A stretch of DNA of 54,053 bases from Xylophilus ampelinus (GTDB lineage Bacteria; Pseudomonadota; Gammaproteobacteria; Burkholderiales; Burkholderiaceae_C): the NCBI RefSeq assembly GCF_003217575.1, contig NZ_QJTC01000026.1, positions 1-54,053 of the forward strand, read 5' to 3'. Positions 34,910 to 43,281 of the stretch are shown piece by piece. The position numbers were made by a program, and so were the translations under genes. The notes under the pieces are model-generated. The model did not search any database. It saw nothing but the letters and a program-made list of their open reading frames with translations, and was not told the DNA's origin. Numbering within the stretch: the stretch's first letter is position 1; every line of letters begins with the position of its first letter.

Positions 34910-35951
34910 CCAAAGTCTCCGCGATGTCCCGTGCCAACTGCGCGACCCGATCCTGCGAAAGCCCCGTCGCCTTTACCTGGCGGCGCTCCGGCCACCGGCG
35001 GAAGTGCGCCCGCTGCGACTTCGCATACGACGGGTCGTAGTGCTGCGTCGCCAGCTCGTAAAAAAGCTGCGGCAGCGTGCCCGCCAACGCCAGGGCTTGC
35101 CAGGCGGCGATGACCTCCTTGCCGTGCAATTGCTTGAGCGGCTCGAACTGGCCGGCCAGCCATTCGGGGCGATCGCCCAGGTAGGCGTAGTCGCGCAGCA
35201 GGTAGTCCAGGCGTGCCGCGTCGGGCACCTGCAGTTCCACGCAGGGGCTGTCGCGCATCCGCTCGACCAAGGGGATCGGCAGGTTGAGTCGGCCGATGCG
35301 GCGGCCTTCGCCTTCCACGTACAGCGGCCGGGACGGGTCGCAGCGCTCGATCACGGTGGCGATGGCGGTTTCGAAGGCGGTCTGCGACGGTTGGGGCGTG
35401 TCGGGCAGGGCGCCCAGCAGCGATCCCTTGTGGCGGGCCAGGCCCTCCAGGTCGAGCGTCTGGTGGCCCCGGCTCGCCAGGGCGTGCAGCACCCGGGTCT
35501 TGGCGCTGCCGGTGGGGCCGCAGACGACGATCAGCGGAAGCTGCGGCCCCTGTTGCTCCAGCGTGTCGATCACGTGGCGGCGCCAGGATTTGTAGCCGCC
35601 GGCCAGCTGCTGCGCGTCCCAGCCGACCATGCGCAGCCAAGTGGTCATCGAGCCGCTGCGCAGGCCGCCGCGCCAGCAGTACACCAGTGGCTTCCAGCCG
35701 GCGGGCCGGTCGGCGAAATGGTTCTGCAGGTGGCGCGCCAGGTTGGCCGCCACCATGCCGCCGCCGATGCGCCGGGCCTCGAAGGCACCTTGCTGCTTGT
35801 AGAGCGTGCCGACGATGCGGCGCTCTTCGTCGTCGAGCACCGGGCAGTTGATCGCGCCGGGAATGTGGTCGAGGGCGAACTCGGCGGGCGAGCGGGCGTC
35901 GACGATGGTGTCGAAGCCGTGGCGGTCGGCCACCCGGGTGGGCGATCTCAT
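34905..35951 (-). CDS. mnmH: tRNA 2-selenouridine synthase
   Basis: MnmH (SelU) replaces sulfur by selenium at the wobble uridine of certain tRNAs, using selenophosphate and a geranylated intermediate. The N-terminal rhodanese domain includes VDARSPAEFALDHIPGAINC and the active-site VYCWRGGLRSGSM; the second domain carries the P-loop GPTGSAKTRVL. The P-loop reads GSAKT where GxGKT is usual. Length 348 is normal. Start ATG 35951 overlaps the selD stop as ATGA, so the pair is translationally coupled. The stop codon lies within the right arm of the inverted repeat at 34784-34909. Confidence 0.95.
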   Translation of the reverse strand: MRSPTRVADRHGFDTIVDARSPAEFALDHIPGAINCPVLDDEERRIVGTLYKQQGAFEARRIGGGMVAANLARHLQNHFADRPAGWKPLVYCWRGGLRSGSMTTWLRMVGWDAQQLAGGYKSWRRHVIDTLEQQGPQLPLIVVCGPTGSAKTRVLHALASRGHQTLDLEGLARHKGSLLGALPDTPQPSQTAFETAIATVIERCDPSRPLYVEGEGRRIGRLNLPIPLVERMRDSPCVELQVPDAARLDYLLRDYAYLGDRPEWLAGQFEPLKQLHGKEVIAAWQALALAGTLPQLFYELATQHYDPSYAKSQRAHFRRWPERRQVKATGLSQDRVAQLARDIAETLA

Positions 35952-37036
35952 GCGGTCACCATCAGGCCGGGTGGGCCGCTGTCCATGCGGCCGACCACAG
36001 CGGCGTCGCCGAAGCCCTCGGCCCGGAAGATCGCCTGCACCGTGCCCAGCGCCTCGGGCGCGCAGCTCACCAGCAGGCCGCCACTGGTCTGCGGGTCGGT
36101 CAACAAGGCCTGGGCGATGGTGGGCAGCCCGGCGGCCAGTTCCACGTCGGCGCCGTAGCCGCTCCAGTTGCGGCCGGAGGTGCCGGTGATGCAGCCGGCC
36201 TCGGCCAGCGCGGCCACGCCGGGCAGCAGCGGCAGGCCCGGCCAGTGCAGCGTGGCGCGCAGGCCGGCGCCGCGGGCCAGCTCCAGCGTATGGCCGGCGA
36301 TGCCGAAGCCGGTCACGTCGGTCAGCGCATGCACGCCCTCGCAGTCGGCCAGGGCTATGCCGGGGGTGTTGAGCCGGGTGGTGGTGTCGATCAGCCGGGC
36401 ATAGCCATCGGCGTCGAGCAGGTTCTTCTTCAGCGCGGTCGACAGCACGCCCACGCCCAGCGGCTTGCCCAGCACCAGCAGGTCGCCGGCGCGGGCGTCG
36501 CGGTTGCGCCGTACTTTCGACGGATGCACCAGGCCCATCACCACCAGGCCGTAGATCGGCTCGACCGAGTCGATGGTGTGGCCCCCCGCGATCGGGATGC
36601 CCGCGGCGCGGCACACCGCCTGGCCGCCCTCGACCACGCGGCCGATCACCTCCACCGGCAGCTGGTTCACCGGCATCGCGACCAGGGCCAGGGCCATGAT
36701 CGGCCGGCCGCCCATCGCGTACACGTCGCTGATCGCGTTGGTGGCGGCGATGCGGCCGAACTCGAACGGGTCGTCGACGATCGGCATGAAGAAATCGGTG
36801 GTGGCGATCAGCGCCTGCTCGTCGTTCAGGCGGTAGACGGCGGCGTCGTCGGCGGTTTCGATGCCCACCATCAGCTCGGGCGGGACGAGGCCCGCGCCGC
36901 TGCTGCGCAGAATCCGCGACAGCACCCCCGGCGCGATCTTGCAGCCGCAGCCGCCGCCGTGCGAGAAGGCGGTGAGCCGGATCGGCGCATCGGGGAGGGA
37001 AGGGAGGGTTGGAGCGGGGAGGGAGGTGGGGTGCAT
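35948..37036 (-). CDS. selD: Selenide, water dikinase (selenophosphate synthetase)
   Basis: SelD makes selenophosphate from selenide and ATP. FSHGGGCGCKIAPG has cysteine (not selenocysteine) at the catalytic place, followed by the conserved lysine. DDAAVYRL, TTDFFMPIVDDPFEFG and AGGHTIDSVEPIYG are metal- and ATP-binding motifs; LTDVTGFGIAGH and DPQTSGGLLVS complete the family. 362 residues. Partner of mnmH in one operon; no selA/selB is seen here, so the local use of selenophosphate is tRNA modification. The promoter must lie in the 125 bases shared with the divergent transporter. Confidence 0.97.
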   Translation of the reverse strand: MHPTSLPAPTLPSLPDAPIRLTAFSHGGGCGCKIAPGVLSRILRSSGAGLVPPELMVGIETADDAAVYRLNDEQALIATTDFFMPIVDDPFEFGRIAATNAISDVYAMGGRPIMALALVAMPVNQLPVEVIGRVVEGGQAVCRAAGIPIAGGHTIDSVEPIYGLVVMGLVHPSKVRRNRDARAGDLLVLGKPLGVGVLSTALKKNLLDADGYARLIDTTTRLNTPGIALADCEGVHALTDVTGFGIAGHTLELARGAGLRATLHWPGLPLLPGVAALAEAGCITGTSGRNWSGYGADVELAAGLPTIAQALLTDPQTSGGLLVSCAPEALGTVQAIFRAEGFGDAAVVGRMDSGPPGLMVTA

Positions 37037-37161
37037 GGGGGCCTTGGGGTGAACAGAATTATCGCGAGCGCCAGGGTTTCTAGAATCGCGGCTTCTGCGT
37101 GCCCTCCGTGCGCTCCGCGCATTGCGCCTCCCTGTCCCCTACCTGCTTCCAGCCTCCCTCC

Positions 37162-38016
37162 ATGAAACTCCTTCGCCTCGCCTCGGCCCTCGCACTGTCC
37201 GCCTGCGCGCTGCTGTCCCATGCCCAGACCGGCACGCTGCGCGTCTCGGCCATCCCCGACGAGGCGCCGACCGAACTGCAGCGCAAGTTCGCGCCGCTGG
37301 GCGACTACCTGGCCCGCGAGACCGGCATGGCGGTGCAGTTCACCCCGGTCACCGACTACGCCGCGGTGGTCGAGGGCCTGGCCTCGCAGAAGATCGACCT
37401 GGCCTGGCTGGGCGGCTTCACCTTCGTGCAGGCCCGCCAGCGCACCCGGGGCGGCGCGGTGCCGATCGTGCAGCGCGCGGAAGACGAGAAGTTCACCAGC
37501 AAGTTCATCGTGCCCACCGCCAGCACCGCGCAGACGCTGGCCGACCTGAAGGGCCGCAGCTTCGCCTTCGGCGCGCCGTCGTCCACCTCGGGCAGCCTGA
37601 TGCCGCGCTATTTCCTGCAGCAGGCGGGCCTGGTGCCCGAGCGCGACTTCAAGACCGTGGCCTTCAGCGGCGCGCACGACGCCACGGTGGCCTTCGTCGC
37701 CGCCGGCCGGGCCGAGGCGGGCGTGCTCAACGCTTCGGTGTGGGACAAGCTGGTCGAATCCGGCAACCCCAACGCCGCCAAGGTGCGGGTGCTGGCAACC
37801 ACGCCCACCTACTACGACTACAACTGGACGGTGCGCCCGGGCCTCGACGCCGCCCTCGCCAAGAAGCTGACCGACGCCTTCCTGAAGCTCGATCCTTCGC
37901 GCCCCGCCGACAAGGAAATCCTGTCGCTGCAACGCGCGACCCGCTTCATCCCCACCCAATCGTCCAACTACGACGGCATCGAGGCGGCGGGCAAGTCGGC
38001 CGGCCTGATCAAGTAA
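37162..38016 (+). CDS. PhnD-like ABC transporter substrate-binding protein, probably for a selenium oxyanion
   Basis: A 284-residue periplasmic binding protein with signal peptide (cleavage near LLSHAQT). LRVSAIPDEAPTELQRKFAP, TDYAAVVEGLASQKIDLAWLGG and FAFGAPSSTSGSLMPRYFL are PhnD-fold elements that bind the oxyanion. Phosphonate or phosphite binding is the family default. However, a branch next to selD and mnmH is annotated as putative selenate/selenite binding, and this gene is divergent from selD-mnmH by 125 bases. Start ATG 37162 gives the signal peptide. The selenium assignment is from context. Confidence 0.82.
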   Translation: MKLLRLASALALSACALLSHAQTGTLRVSAIPDEAPTELQRKFAPLGDYLARETGMAVQFTPVTDYAAVVEGLASQKIDLAWLGGFTFVQARQRTRGGAVPIVQRAEDEKFTSKFIVPTASTAQTLADLKGRSFAFGAPSSTSGSLMPRYFLQQAGLVPERDFKTVAFSGAHDATVAFVAAGRAEAGVLNASVWDKLVESGNPNAAKVRVLATTPTYYDYNWTVRPGLDAALAKKLTDAFLKLDPSRPADKEILSLQRATRFIPTQSSNYDGIEAAGKSAGLIK

Positions 38017-38043
38017 GGCAGAGAGAAAAGGAGAAAGCGGCGC

Positions 38044-38871
38044 GTGTCCTTCGCTCTGGTCGATTGCGGTCTGGTCCACGCCCAGGGCCGACGTGCGCTG
38101 CAGGCGGTGACGCTGGCGGCCGCCCAGGGCGAGCGCGTGGCGGTGATCGGGCCTTCGGGCGCGGGCAAGACGACGCTGCTGCGGGTGCTGGGCGCCGCGC
38201 TGCGGCCGGGAGAAGGCACGGTCGCGCTGCTGGATGCCGCACCCTGGCAACTGGGCCGCGCGCCCCTGCGCCGGCTGCGCGGGCGCATCGGCACGGTGCA
38301 CCAGCAGGCACCGATCCCGCCGCGGCTGCGGGTCGTCACCGCGGTGCTGGCCGGGCGGCTGGGGCAGTGGCCGCTCTGGCGGGCGCTGGCCTCTCTGGTG
38401 TACCCGAGCGATCTGCGCGGCGCAGCGGCGGTGCTGGCCGAAGTGCAGCTGGCCGACCGCCTGTTCGACCGCTGCGACCGGCTCTCCGGCGGCCAGCTGC
38501 AGCGGGTGGGCATCGCCCGCGTGCTCTACCAGGCGCCCGACCTGCTGCTGGCCGACGAGCCGGTGTCCTCGCTCGACCCGGCCCTGGCCGACAGGGCGCT
38601 GGCGGTGCTGGCCGCCCAGGCCGACCGCAGCGGCGCGACGCTGGTCGCATCGCTACACACCGTCGAGCTGGCGCTGAAATGGTTTCCGCGCATCGTCGGC
38701 ATGCGGGAGGGGCGCATCGTCTTCGACCTGTCGGCGGCGGCGGTGACGCCCGGCATGCTGCGGGCGCTGTACGCGTCGGACGATGCGGGCAACGCGGGGC
38801 GCGATGCGGCACCCACCGCCACCGCCACCCTTGCACCGCGCGGCGGCGTCGCCCGGCCCGACTGCCTGTGA
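38044..38871 (+). CDS. PhnC-like ABC transporter ATP-binding protein
   Basis: A 275-residue ATPase. Walker [14 protein letters not shown]-loop GTVHQQ, signature [17 protein letters not shown], Walker [15 protein letters not shown] and the H-loop SLHTVE are intact. GTG start at 38044 with AAGGAG nearby. The tail after ~245 is Ala/Thr-rich and dispensable. Its GTGA junction with the next permease indicates coupling. Powers the PhnDCEE-like importer beside selD. Confidence 0.92.
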   Translation: MSFALVDCGLVHAQGRRALQAVTLAAAQGERVAVIGPSGAGKTTLLRVLGAALRPGEGTVALLDAAPWQLGRAPLRRLRGRIGTVHQQAPIPPRLRVVTAVLAGRLGQWPLWRALASLVYPSDLRGAAAVLAEVQLADRLFDRCDRLSGGQLQRVGIARVLYQAPDLLLADEPVSSLDPALADRALAVLAAQADRSGATLVASLHTVELALKWFPRIVGMREGRIVFDLSAAAVTPGMLRALYASDDAGNAGRDAAPTATATLAPRGGVARPDCL

Positions 38872-39725
38872 ACACCGCCCCGCGTGCGGCGCAACCCTTG
38901 CTGCCGGCGGTGCCGCTGCGCGACCCGGCCTGGCGCGGCCGCTGCCTCTGGACCGTCGCCGCGCTGGCCATCGCCTGGCCGACGCTGGTGCTGGCCGAGT
39001 TCCGGCCCTGGGTGCTGTTCGACGGCCAGGGCCTGCAGGCGATGCAGGGCTTCCTGCGCGGCTTCTGGCCGCCCGCGACCGATGCGGCCTTCGGCACGCT
39101 GCTGCTGCGCGCCACGCTGGAGACGCTGGCGATGGCGACGGCCGGCACCTTCCTGGCGTTTCTGATCGCGGCGCCCCTGGCGCTGGCGGTGACGCGGGCG
39201 CTGTCGATCTCCCGCATCGGCCCCGGGCCGGGCGCGTTGCGGGCCGCGGCACTGCGGCCGGTGGCGCGGCTGGTGCTGACGGTGCTGCGGGCGGTGCCCG
39301 AGATCGTCTGGGCCCTGGTGCTGGTGCGCGCGCTCGGCCTGGGGCCGGGCGCGGGGGTGCTGGCGATCGCGATCGCCTACGGCGGCATGCTGGGCAAGGT
39401 GTACAGCGAGATACTGGAGTCGGGCGACACACGCCCTGCCCGCGCGCTGCTGGAGGCGGGCAGCGGCCGGCTGGCGGCGCTCTGCTACGGCCTGGTGCCG
39501 GGTGCGGCGCAGGAGCTGGCCTCGTACACCGTCTACCGCTGGGAGTGCGCGGTGCGGGCCTCGGTGGTGATGGGCTTCGTCGGCGCCGGCGGCCTGGGCC
39601 AGCTGATGGACCGGTCGATGAAGATGCTCGATGGCGGCGAGGCCAGCGCGATCCTGCTGACCTTCCTGGCCCTGGTGCTGCTGGCCGACGCGCTTAGCGC
39701 GCTGCTGCGGCGGATGCTGGCATGA
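38868..39725 (+). CDS. PhnE-like ABC transporter permease 1
   Basis: A 285-residue inner-membrane permease. Hydrophobic segments include [17 protein letters not shown] and [20 protein letters not shown]. The EAA-type coupling loop reads [27 protein letters not shown], ending in the [16 protein letters not shown] stretch typical of PhnE. GTG start at 38868 overlaps the ATPase stop, and its own stop overlaps the next ATG (ATGA). Forms the channel with permease 2. Confidence 0.9.
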   Translation: MNTAPRAAQPLLPAVPLRDPAWRGRCLWTVAALAIAWPTLVLAEFRPWVLFDGQGLQAMQGFLRGFWPPATDAAFGTLLLRATLETLAMATAGTFLAFLIAAPLALAVTRALSISRIGPGPGALRAAALRPVARLVLTVLRAVPEIVWALVLVRALGLGPGAGVLAIAIAYGGMLGKVYSEILESGDTRPARALLEAGSGRLAALCYGLVPGAAQELASYTVYRWECAVRASVVMGFVGAGGLGQLMDRSMKMLDGGEASAILLTFLALVLLADALSALLRRMLA

Positions 39726-40558
39726 AGCACCTCGACCCGCGTGCCCTGCGCATCGCCCTGGCCGGCGCGGGGATGTTGGCGGTGCTGGTGGCGGCGGTGG
39801 CGGCCAGCTTCGCCTATCTGGCGGTGGACTGGCGCGGGCTGCTGGCCGGCGACGCGCTGCGGCGCATGGGCCGTTTCATGGCCGAATTCTTTCCGCCCGA
39901 CACGTCGCGGGCCTTCCTGGTGCAGACCGGCTGGGCGGCGTTGCAGACGCTGGCCGTCTCCAGCCTGGGCACGCTGCTGGCGGCCGCCGCCGCCGTGGCG
40001 CTGGCCCTGCCCGCCGCAGGCCGCTGGGGCCGGGTGGCGCAACCGGCGGCGCGCCTGTTTCTCAACCTGTTGCGCAGCGTGCCCGAGCTGGTGTGGGCCG
40101 CCCTGATGGTGCTGGCCGCGGGGCTGGGGCCTTTCGCTGGCACGCTGGCGTTGGCATTGCACACCACCGGCGTGCTGGGCCGCCTGTTCGCCGAGACGCT
40201 GGAGAACCTGCCGCCCGCGCCCGAGCAGGCCCTGCGCGCGGCCGGTGCCGGCACGGTGGCCGCCTGGACCTATGCCAGCCTGCCGCTGGCGGCGCCCCAG
40301 TGGCTGGGCTATGGCCTCTATCGCTGGGAGATCAACATCCGCACGGCCGCGGTGCTGGGCTTCGTCGGCGCGGGCGGGCTGGGACAGATGCTGTACTTCC
40401 ACCTGTCGCTGTTCCAGCAGGCGCAGTCGATGACGGTGCTGCTGGCGATGTTCGCGCTGGTGGTGCTGGTCGATGCGGCCAGTGCCTGGCTGCGGCGGGA
40501 AACGACCGTTTCCGTGCGGGCGCGCCGCCGGTGGTGGCCGCGGCGCGCAGTCTCCTAA
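39722..40558 (+). CDS. PhnE-like ABC transporter permease 2
   Basis: A 278-residue permease paralogous to the previous one. The N-terminal helix is GAGMLAVLVAAVAASFAYLAV; ETLENLPPAPEQALRAAGAG then TYASLPLAAPQWLGY is the coupling loop, and [20 protein letters not shown] the conserved end. Start ATG 39722 overlaps the previous stop. The end of the operon faces a convergent DUF2937 gene only 7 bases away. Two distinct PhnE-type permeases fit a heterodimeric channel. Confidence 0.9.
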   Translation: MKHLDPRALRIALAGAGMLAVLVAAVAASFAYLAVDWRGLLAGDALRRMGRFMAEFFPPDTSRAFLVQTGWAALQTLAVSSLGTLLAAAAAVALALPAAGRWGRVAQPAARLFLNLLRSVPELVWAALMVLAAGLGPFAGTLALALHTTGVLGRLFAETLENLPPAPEQALRAAGAGTVAAWTYASLPLAAPQWLGYGLYRWEINIRTAAVLGFVGAGGLGQMLYFHLSLFQQAQSMTVLLAMFALVVLVDAASAWLRRETTVSVRARRRWWPRRAVS

Positions 40559-40565
40559 AACCTGT

Positions 40566-41093
40566 CTACAGGTCGCGCAGCCGGGAGGTGCCGCGCACCG
40601 GCACGCCGCTTCGGCGAGCACGGCGCACAGGCCAGCTCAGCAGTTCCAGCACCAGCACCACGGCCAGGGCCGACACCGCGCCGGCCAGCACCGCGTCGCG
40701 GGTCAACGGGATGTTGAAGCTGTAGGCGGCGCGGGTCTCGGCGATCAGCGGCCGGTTGCCGCGCAGCGCCAGATGCACCACCTGTTGCGGCATCGGCGCT
40801 TGCAGGGCCAGCGCTTCGGCCCGGAAGGCGGCACGGCGCTCGACCATGTCGCGCAGCGGCACCGCCTCGGCGCGGAAGGCCGGGTCGTTGCTGGCCTCGT
40901 GGCGGGCGATCAGCGCGTCGAGCGAGCCCTTGTCGAAGCGGTCGGCGATCTGCTGGAAGCCGCGCAGGTTGGTCTCGACCTCGACCAGGTGCGCATCGAC
41001 TCGCTTCTGGTACTGGTCGACGAAGTTCGGGATCTGGATGCCCAGCAGAAGCGCGGTGCCGGCCAGGACCAACAGCAGGTAGCGGTAGAGCAT
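40566..41093 (-). CDS. DUF2937 family membrane protein
   Basis: A 175-residue protein with an N-terminal membrane helix (YLLLVLAGTALLLGIQI), a central soluble helical part starting IPNFVDQYQKRVDAHLVEVETN that suggests a coiled coil, and a C-terminal helix (AVLAGAVSALAVVLVLELL) followed by a basic tail. This layout and the IPNFVDQYxKRxDAH start match DUF2937. Function unknown. It lies 22 bases downstream of pssA on the same strand. Confidence 0.8.
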   Translation of the reverse strand: MLYRYLLLVLAGTALLLGIQIPNFVDQYQKRVDAHLVEVETNLRGFQQIADRFDKGSLDALIARHEASNDPAFRAEAVPLRDMVERRAAFRAEALALQAPMPQQVVHLALRGNRPLIAETRAAYSFNIPLTRDAVLAGAVSALAVVLVLELLSWPVRRARRSGVPVRGTSRLRDL

Positions 41094-41115
41094 GGTGCGG
41101 GCGCCGCGGGCGGTG

Positions 41116-41769
41116 TCAGAACTTGGGGATGCGCAGCGTCTTGCTGATCATCAGGCTGCCCGACAGGCCGAAGACGAACGAGAGCGGATGCAGCTGCCAC
41201 GGGCCGAGCATCCAGGCACCGCCCCACAGCGCATCGCCGATCCGGCCCTGCCAGGCGGCCAGCGCCAGGAGGCCGACCAGGGCCACGCTGGTGGGGATCG
41301 GGGTGCCCTCGAAATACTTCACCTTGTCGGCGCCTTCGGAGAGGGCCTCGGCCGTCACGTTGTAGCGGGCCAGCCGGCTCACGCCGCAGCAGACGAAGTA
41401 GATCAGCAGCAGGCAGTCCCAGCCGCCGTCGAGGCCCGCGGCGAAGCCGAGGGCCGCCGGCATCACGCCGAAGGAGATGATGTCGGCCAGCGAATCCAGC
41501 TCGCGGCCGAGCGAGGAATGGGTCTGCCGCCAGCGGGCGATGCGGCCGTCGAACACGTCGAACACGAAGGCCGCCGGCGCCAGCGCCGCCGCCCAGAGGA
41601 ACTGCGTCACCGACCGGCTGGCCATATAGGCCATCGCCAGGAATACGCCCGCCACGCCGCAGGCCGCATTGCCCAGGGTGAAGAAATCGGCCAGGTGGAA
41701 GCCGCGGATCATAGAGAAATGCTTGCGCTCTGCAGGCCGTGCACCGGTCGGGGAGGAAGGCGGGTTCAT
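41116..41769 (-). CDS. pssA: CDP-diacylglycerol-serine O-phosphatidyltransferase
   Basis: A 217-residue membrane enzyme for phosphatidylserine, the precursor of phosphatidylethanolamine. The CDP-alcohol phosphotransferase motif is complete: D-VFD-G-RIA-R-...-G-REL-D-SLA-D within DVFDGRIARW and SLGRELDSLAD. Several hydrophobic helices follow (MPAALGFAAGL, CLLLIYFVCCGV). HLADFFTLGNAACGV is the typical first helix of the short PssA type. ATG 41769 is used; ATG 41712 is possible. Confidence 0.92.
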   Translation of the reverse strand: MNPPSSPTGARPAERKHFSMIRGFHLADFFTLGNAACGVAGVFLAMAYMASRSVTQFLWAAALAPAAFVFDVFDGRIARWRQTHSSLGRELDSLADIISFGVMPAALGFAAGLDGGWDCLLLIYFVCCGVSRLARYNVTAEALSEGADKVKYFEGTPIPTSVALVGLLALAAWQGRIGDALWGGAWMLGPWQLHPLSFVFGLSGSLMISKTLRIPKF

Positions 41770-41862
41770 GGAGGCACTCCGGCAGAAAGGACAAGAGCGT
41801 CACCTTAGCGCATCGATCCGACGGGCGGTGTAGTCGCAGGCCGACGATGCCGGTGTGGACCG

Positions 41863-43281
41863 TCAGCCGGACTGTCCGGCCCGGAGCGCGTGGGCCACGG
41901 CCTTCACCAGCGCCTGCCGCGCCGGGTCGGCGCTGCGCAGGTCGGCCCAATCCGGGTGGCTGCGGGCCGGATGGGCGGCCCGCAACGCGGCCATGGCGCT
42001 GCCCGCCGCCGTGTCGTAGGGCAGAGACGATGTCTGCAACCGCTGCGGATCGGCATGGCCGCGCCGCTCCAGCGCCTGCAACAGCACCCGCTGCCACCGC
42101 ACCAGCAGCGCCAGCGCAGCGTCGTCGACCGTCAGTTCCCGCACGCCGCGCGCCCGGTTCCAGACCTTGCGGCCCAGCGGCCCCCAGCCCTGCGACACCG
42201 CGCCGCCGATCGCGCCGCCCAGCGCAGCGCCGGCACCCAGCGACAGGCCCGCCAGCGCGATGTCGGTCACCACGCCCACCACGGCACCGGCCGCGGTGCC
42301 GGCACCCAGGCGCAGCCCGGCCGCCTTCAAGGCCTCGGGGCTGAACAGGTCCATCTCCCAACGGCCCTCCAGGTGCGGGAGCGGCGCTTCGTCGGCATCG
42401 TCCGCACGAAAACCGTGGAGCGCCAGCAGCGTGTCGATGCAGTGCCGGGCGGCCTGCCGCACCTCGGCCTGCAAGGCATCGGCCGCCGATCGCATCGCCG
42501 CGGCGGAGGCGTCGGGCACGCTGCGGCGCAAGGCTGTGCAGCGGACCAGCAGCGACGCTATCTCGCGGAGGGCCGCCCCCTGCCGTGCCTCGGCCTCGGT
42601 ACCCAGCGCCTGGACCACCCGCTGCAGCGTGACGCGGTGCGTCGGCAGCAGCGTGCCCAGGTCCTGGTAGAGGTCGCGCTCGGCGCCGGTGAAGGGCGCG
42701 GTGGCGTCGAATCGCACCACCGCGTGCAGGCCGGCATCGGCCAGCAGCGCGCGCCAGTCGGCCTCGCGGCCGGCACCGTCGCGCACGAAGTTCAGCACCG
42801 GCAGCACCGGCCGGGCGCAGGCGTGGAGCAGCGCGATCTCGGCACGGTACTTGGGCAACACCGGTGCGCGGACGTCGATCACCAGGAAGGCCGCGTCGGC
42901 GCCGAGCAAGGTGCGCAGGACCTTCGCCTCCTGCTCGAACACGCCGTGCGCCTCGGGGCCGGCCAGAAAGCGGCGGACCCGCTCGGCGGGCAGTGCGTCG
43001 GCCGGTGCCATCGACGGCAGGTGCAGATGCTCCTGCAGCGCCACCGCGTCCTCGATGCCGGGCGTGTCGAAGAAGCGCACCGCGGCACGGCCGTCGGCGC
43101 GCAGGTCGATCGATTCGACATGCCGGGTGGTGCCCGGCCGGTCGGACACCTCGCCGAAATCGATCCGGCGCGAGAGGGTGCGCAGCAGCGATGTCTTGCC
43201 AGCGTTGGTATGGCCCACCACGGCGATGCGGATCGGCTCGCTGCCCGGTACGGAAGCGGGGGCCATCGCAGGCGATGTCAT
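41863..43281 (-). CDS. GTPase with DUF3482 domain
   Basis: A 472-residue protein with an N-terminal Era/YfjP-like GTPase: G1 GHTNAGKTSLL, G2-region PGTTRHVES, G3 DTPG and G4-like NFVRD. A long helical DUF3482 part follows, with a glycine-rich hydrophobic stretch (LRLGAGTAAGAVVGVVTDI and GAGAALGGAIGGAVSQGWG) that may insert in membrane. Start ATG 43281 overlaps the DUF2868 stop (ATGA). The DUF2868-DUF3482 pair is conserved as a unit in beta/gamma-proteobacteria; its role is unknown. G4 deviates from NKxD. Confidence 0.85.
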   Translation of the reverse strand: MTSPAMAPASVPGSEPIRIAVVGHTNAGKTSLLRTLSRRIDFGEVSDRPGTTRHVESIDLRADGRAAVRFFDTPGIEDAVALQEHLHLPSMAPADALPAERVRRFLAGPEAHGVFEQEAKVLRTLLGADAAFLVIDVRAPVLPKYRAEIALLHACARPVLPVLNFVRDGAGREADWRALLADAGLHAVVRFDATAPFTGAERDLYQDLGTLLPTHRVTLQRVVQALGTEAEARQGAALREIASLLVRCTALRRSVPDASAAAMRSAADALQAEVRQAARHCIDTLLALHGFRADDADEAPLPHLEGRWEMDLFSPEALKAAGLRLGAGTAAGAVVGVVTDIALAGLSLGAGAALGGAIGGAVSQGWGPLGRKVWNRARGVRELTVDDAALALLVRWQRVLLQALERRGHADPQRLQTSSLPYDTAAGSAMAALRAAHPARSHPDWADLRSADPARQALVKAVAHALRAGQSG

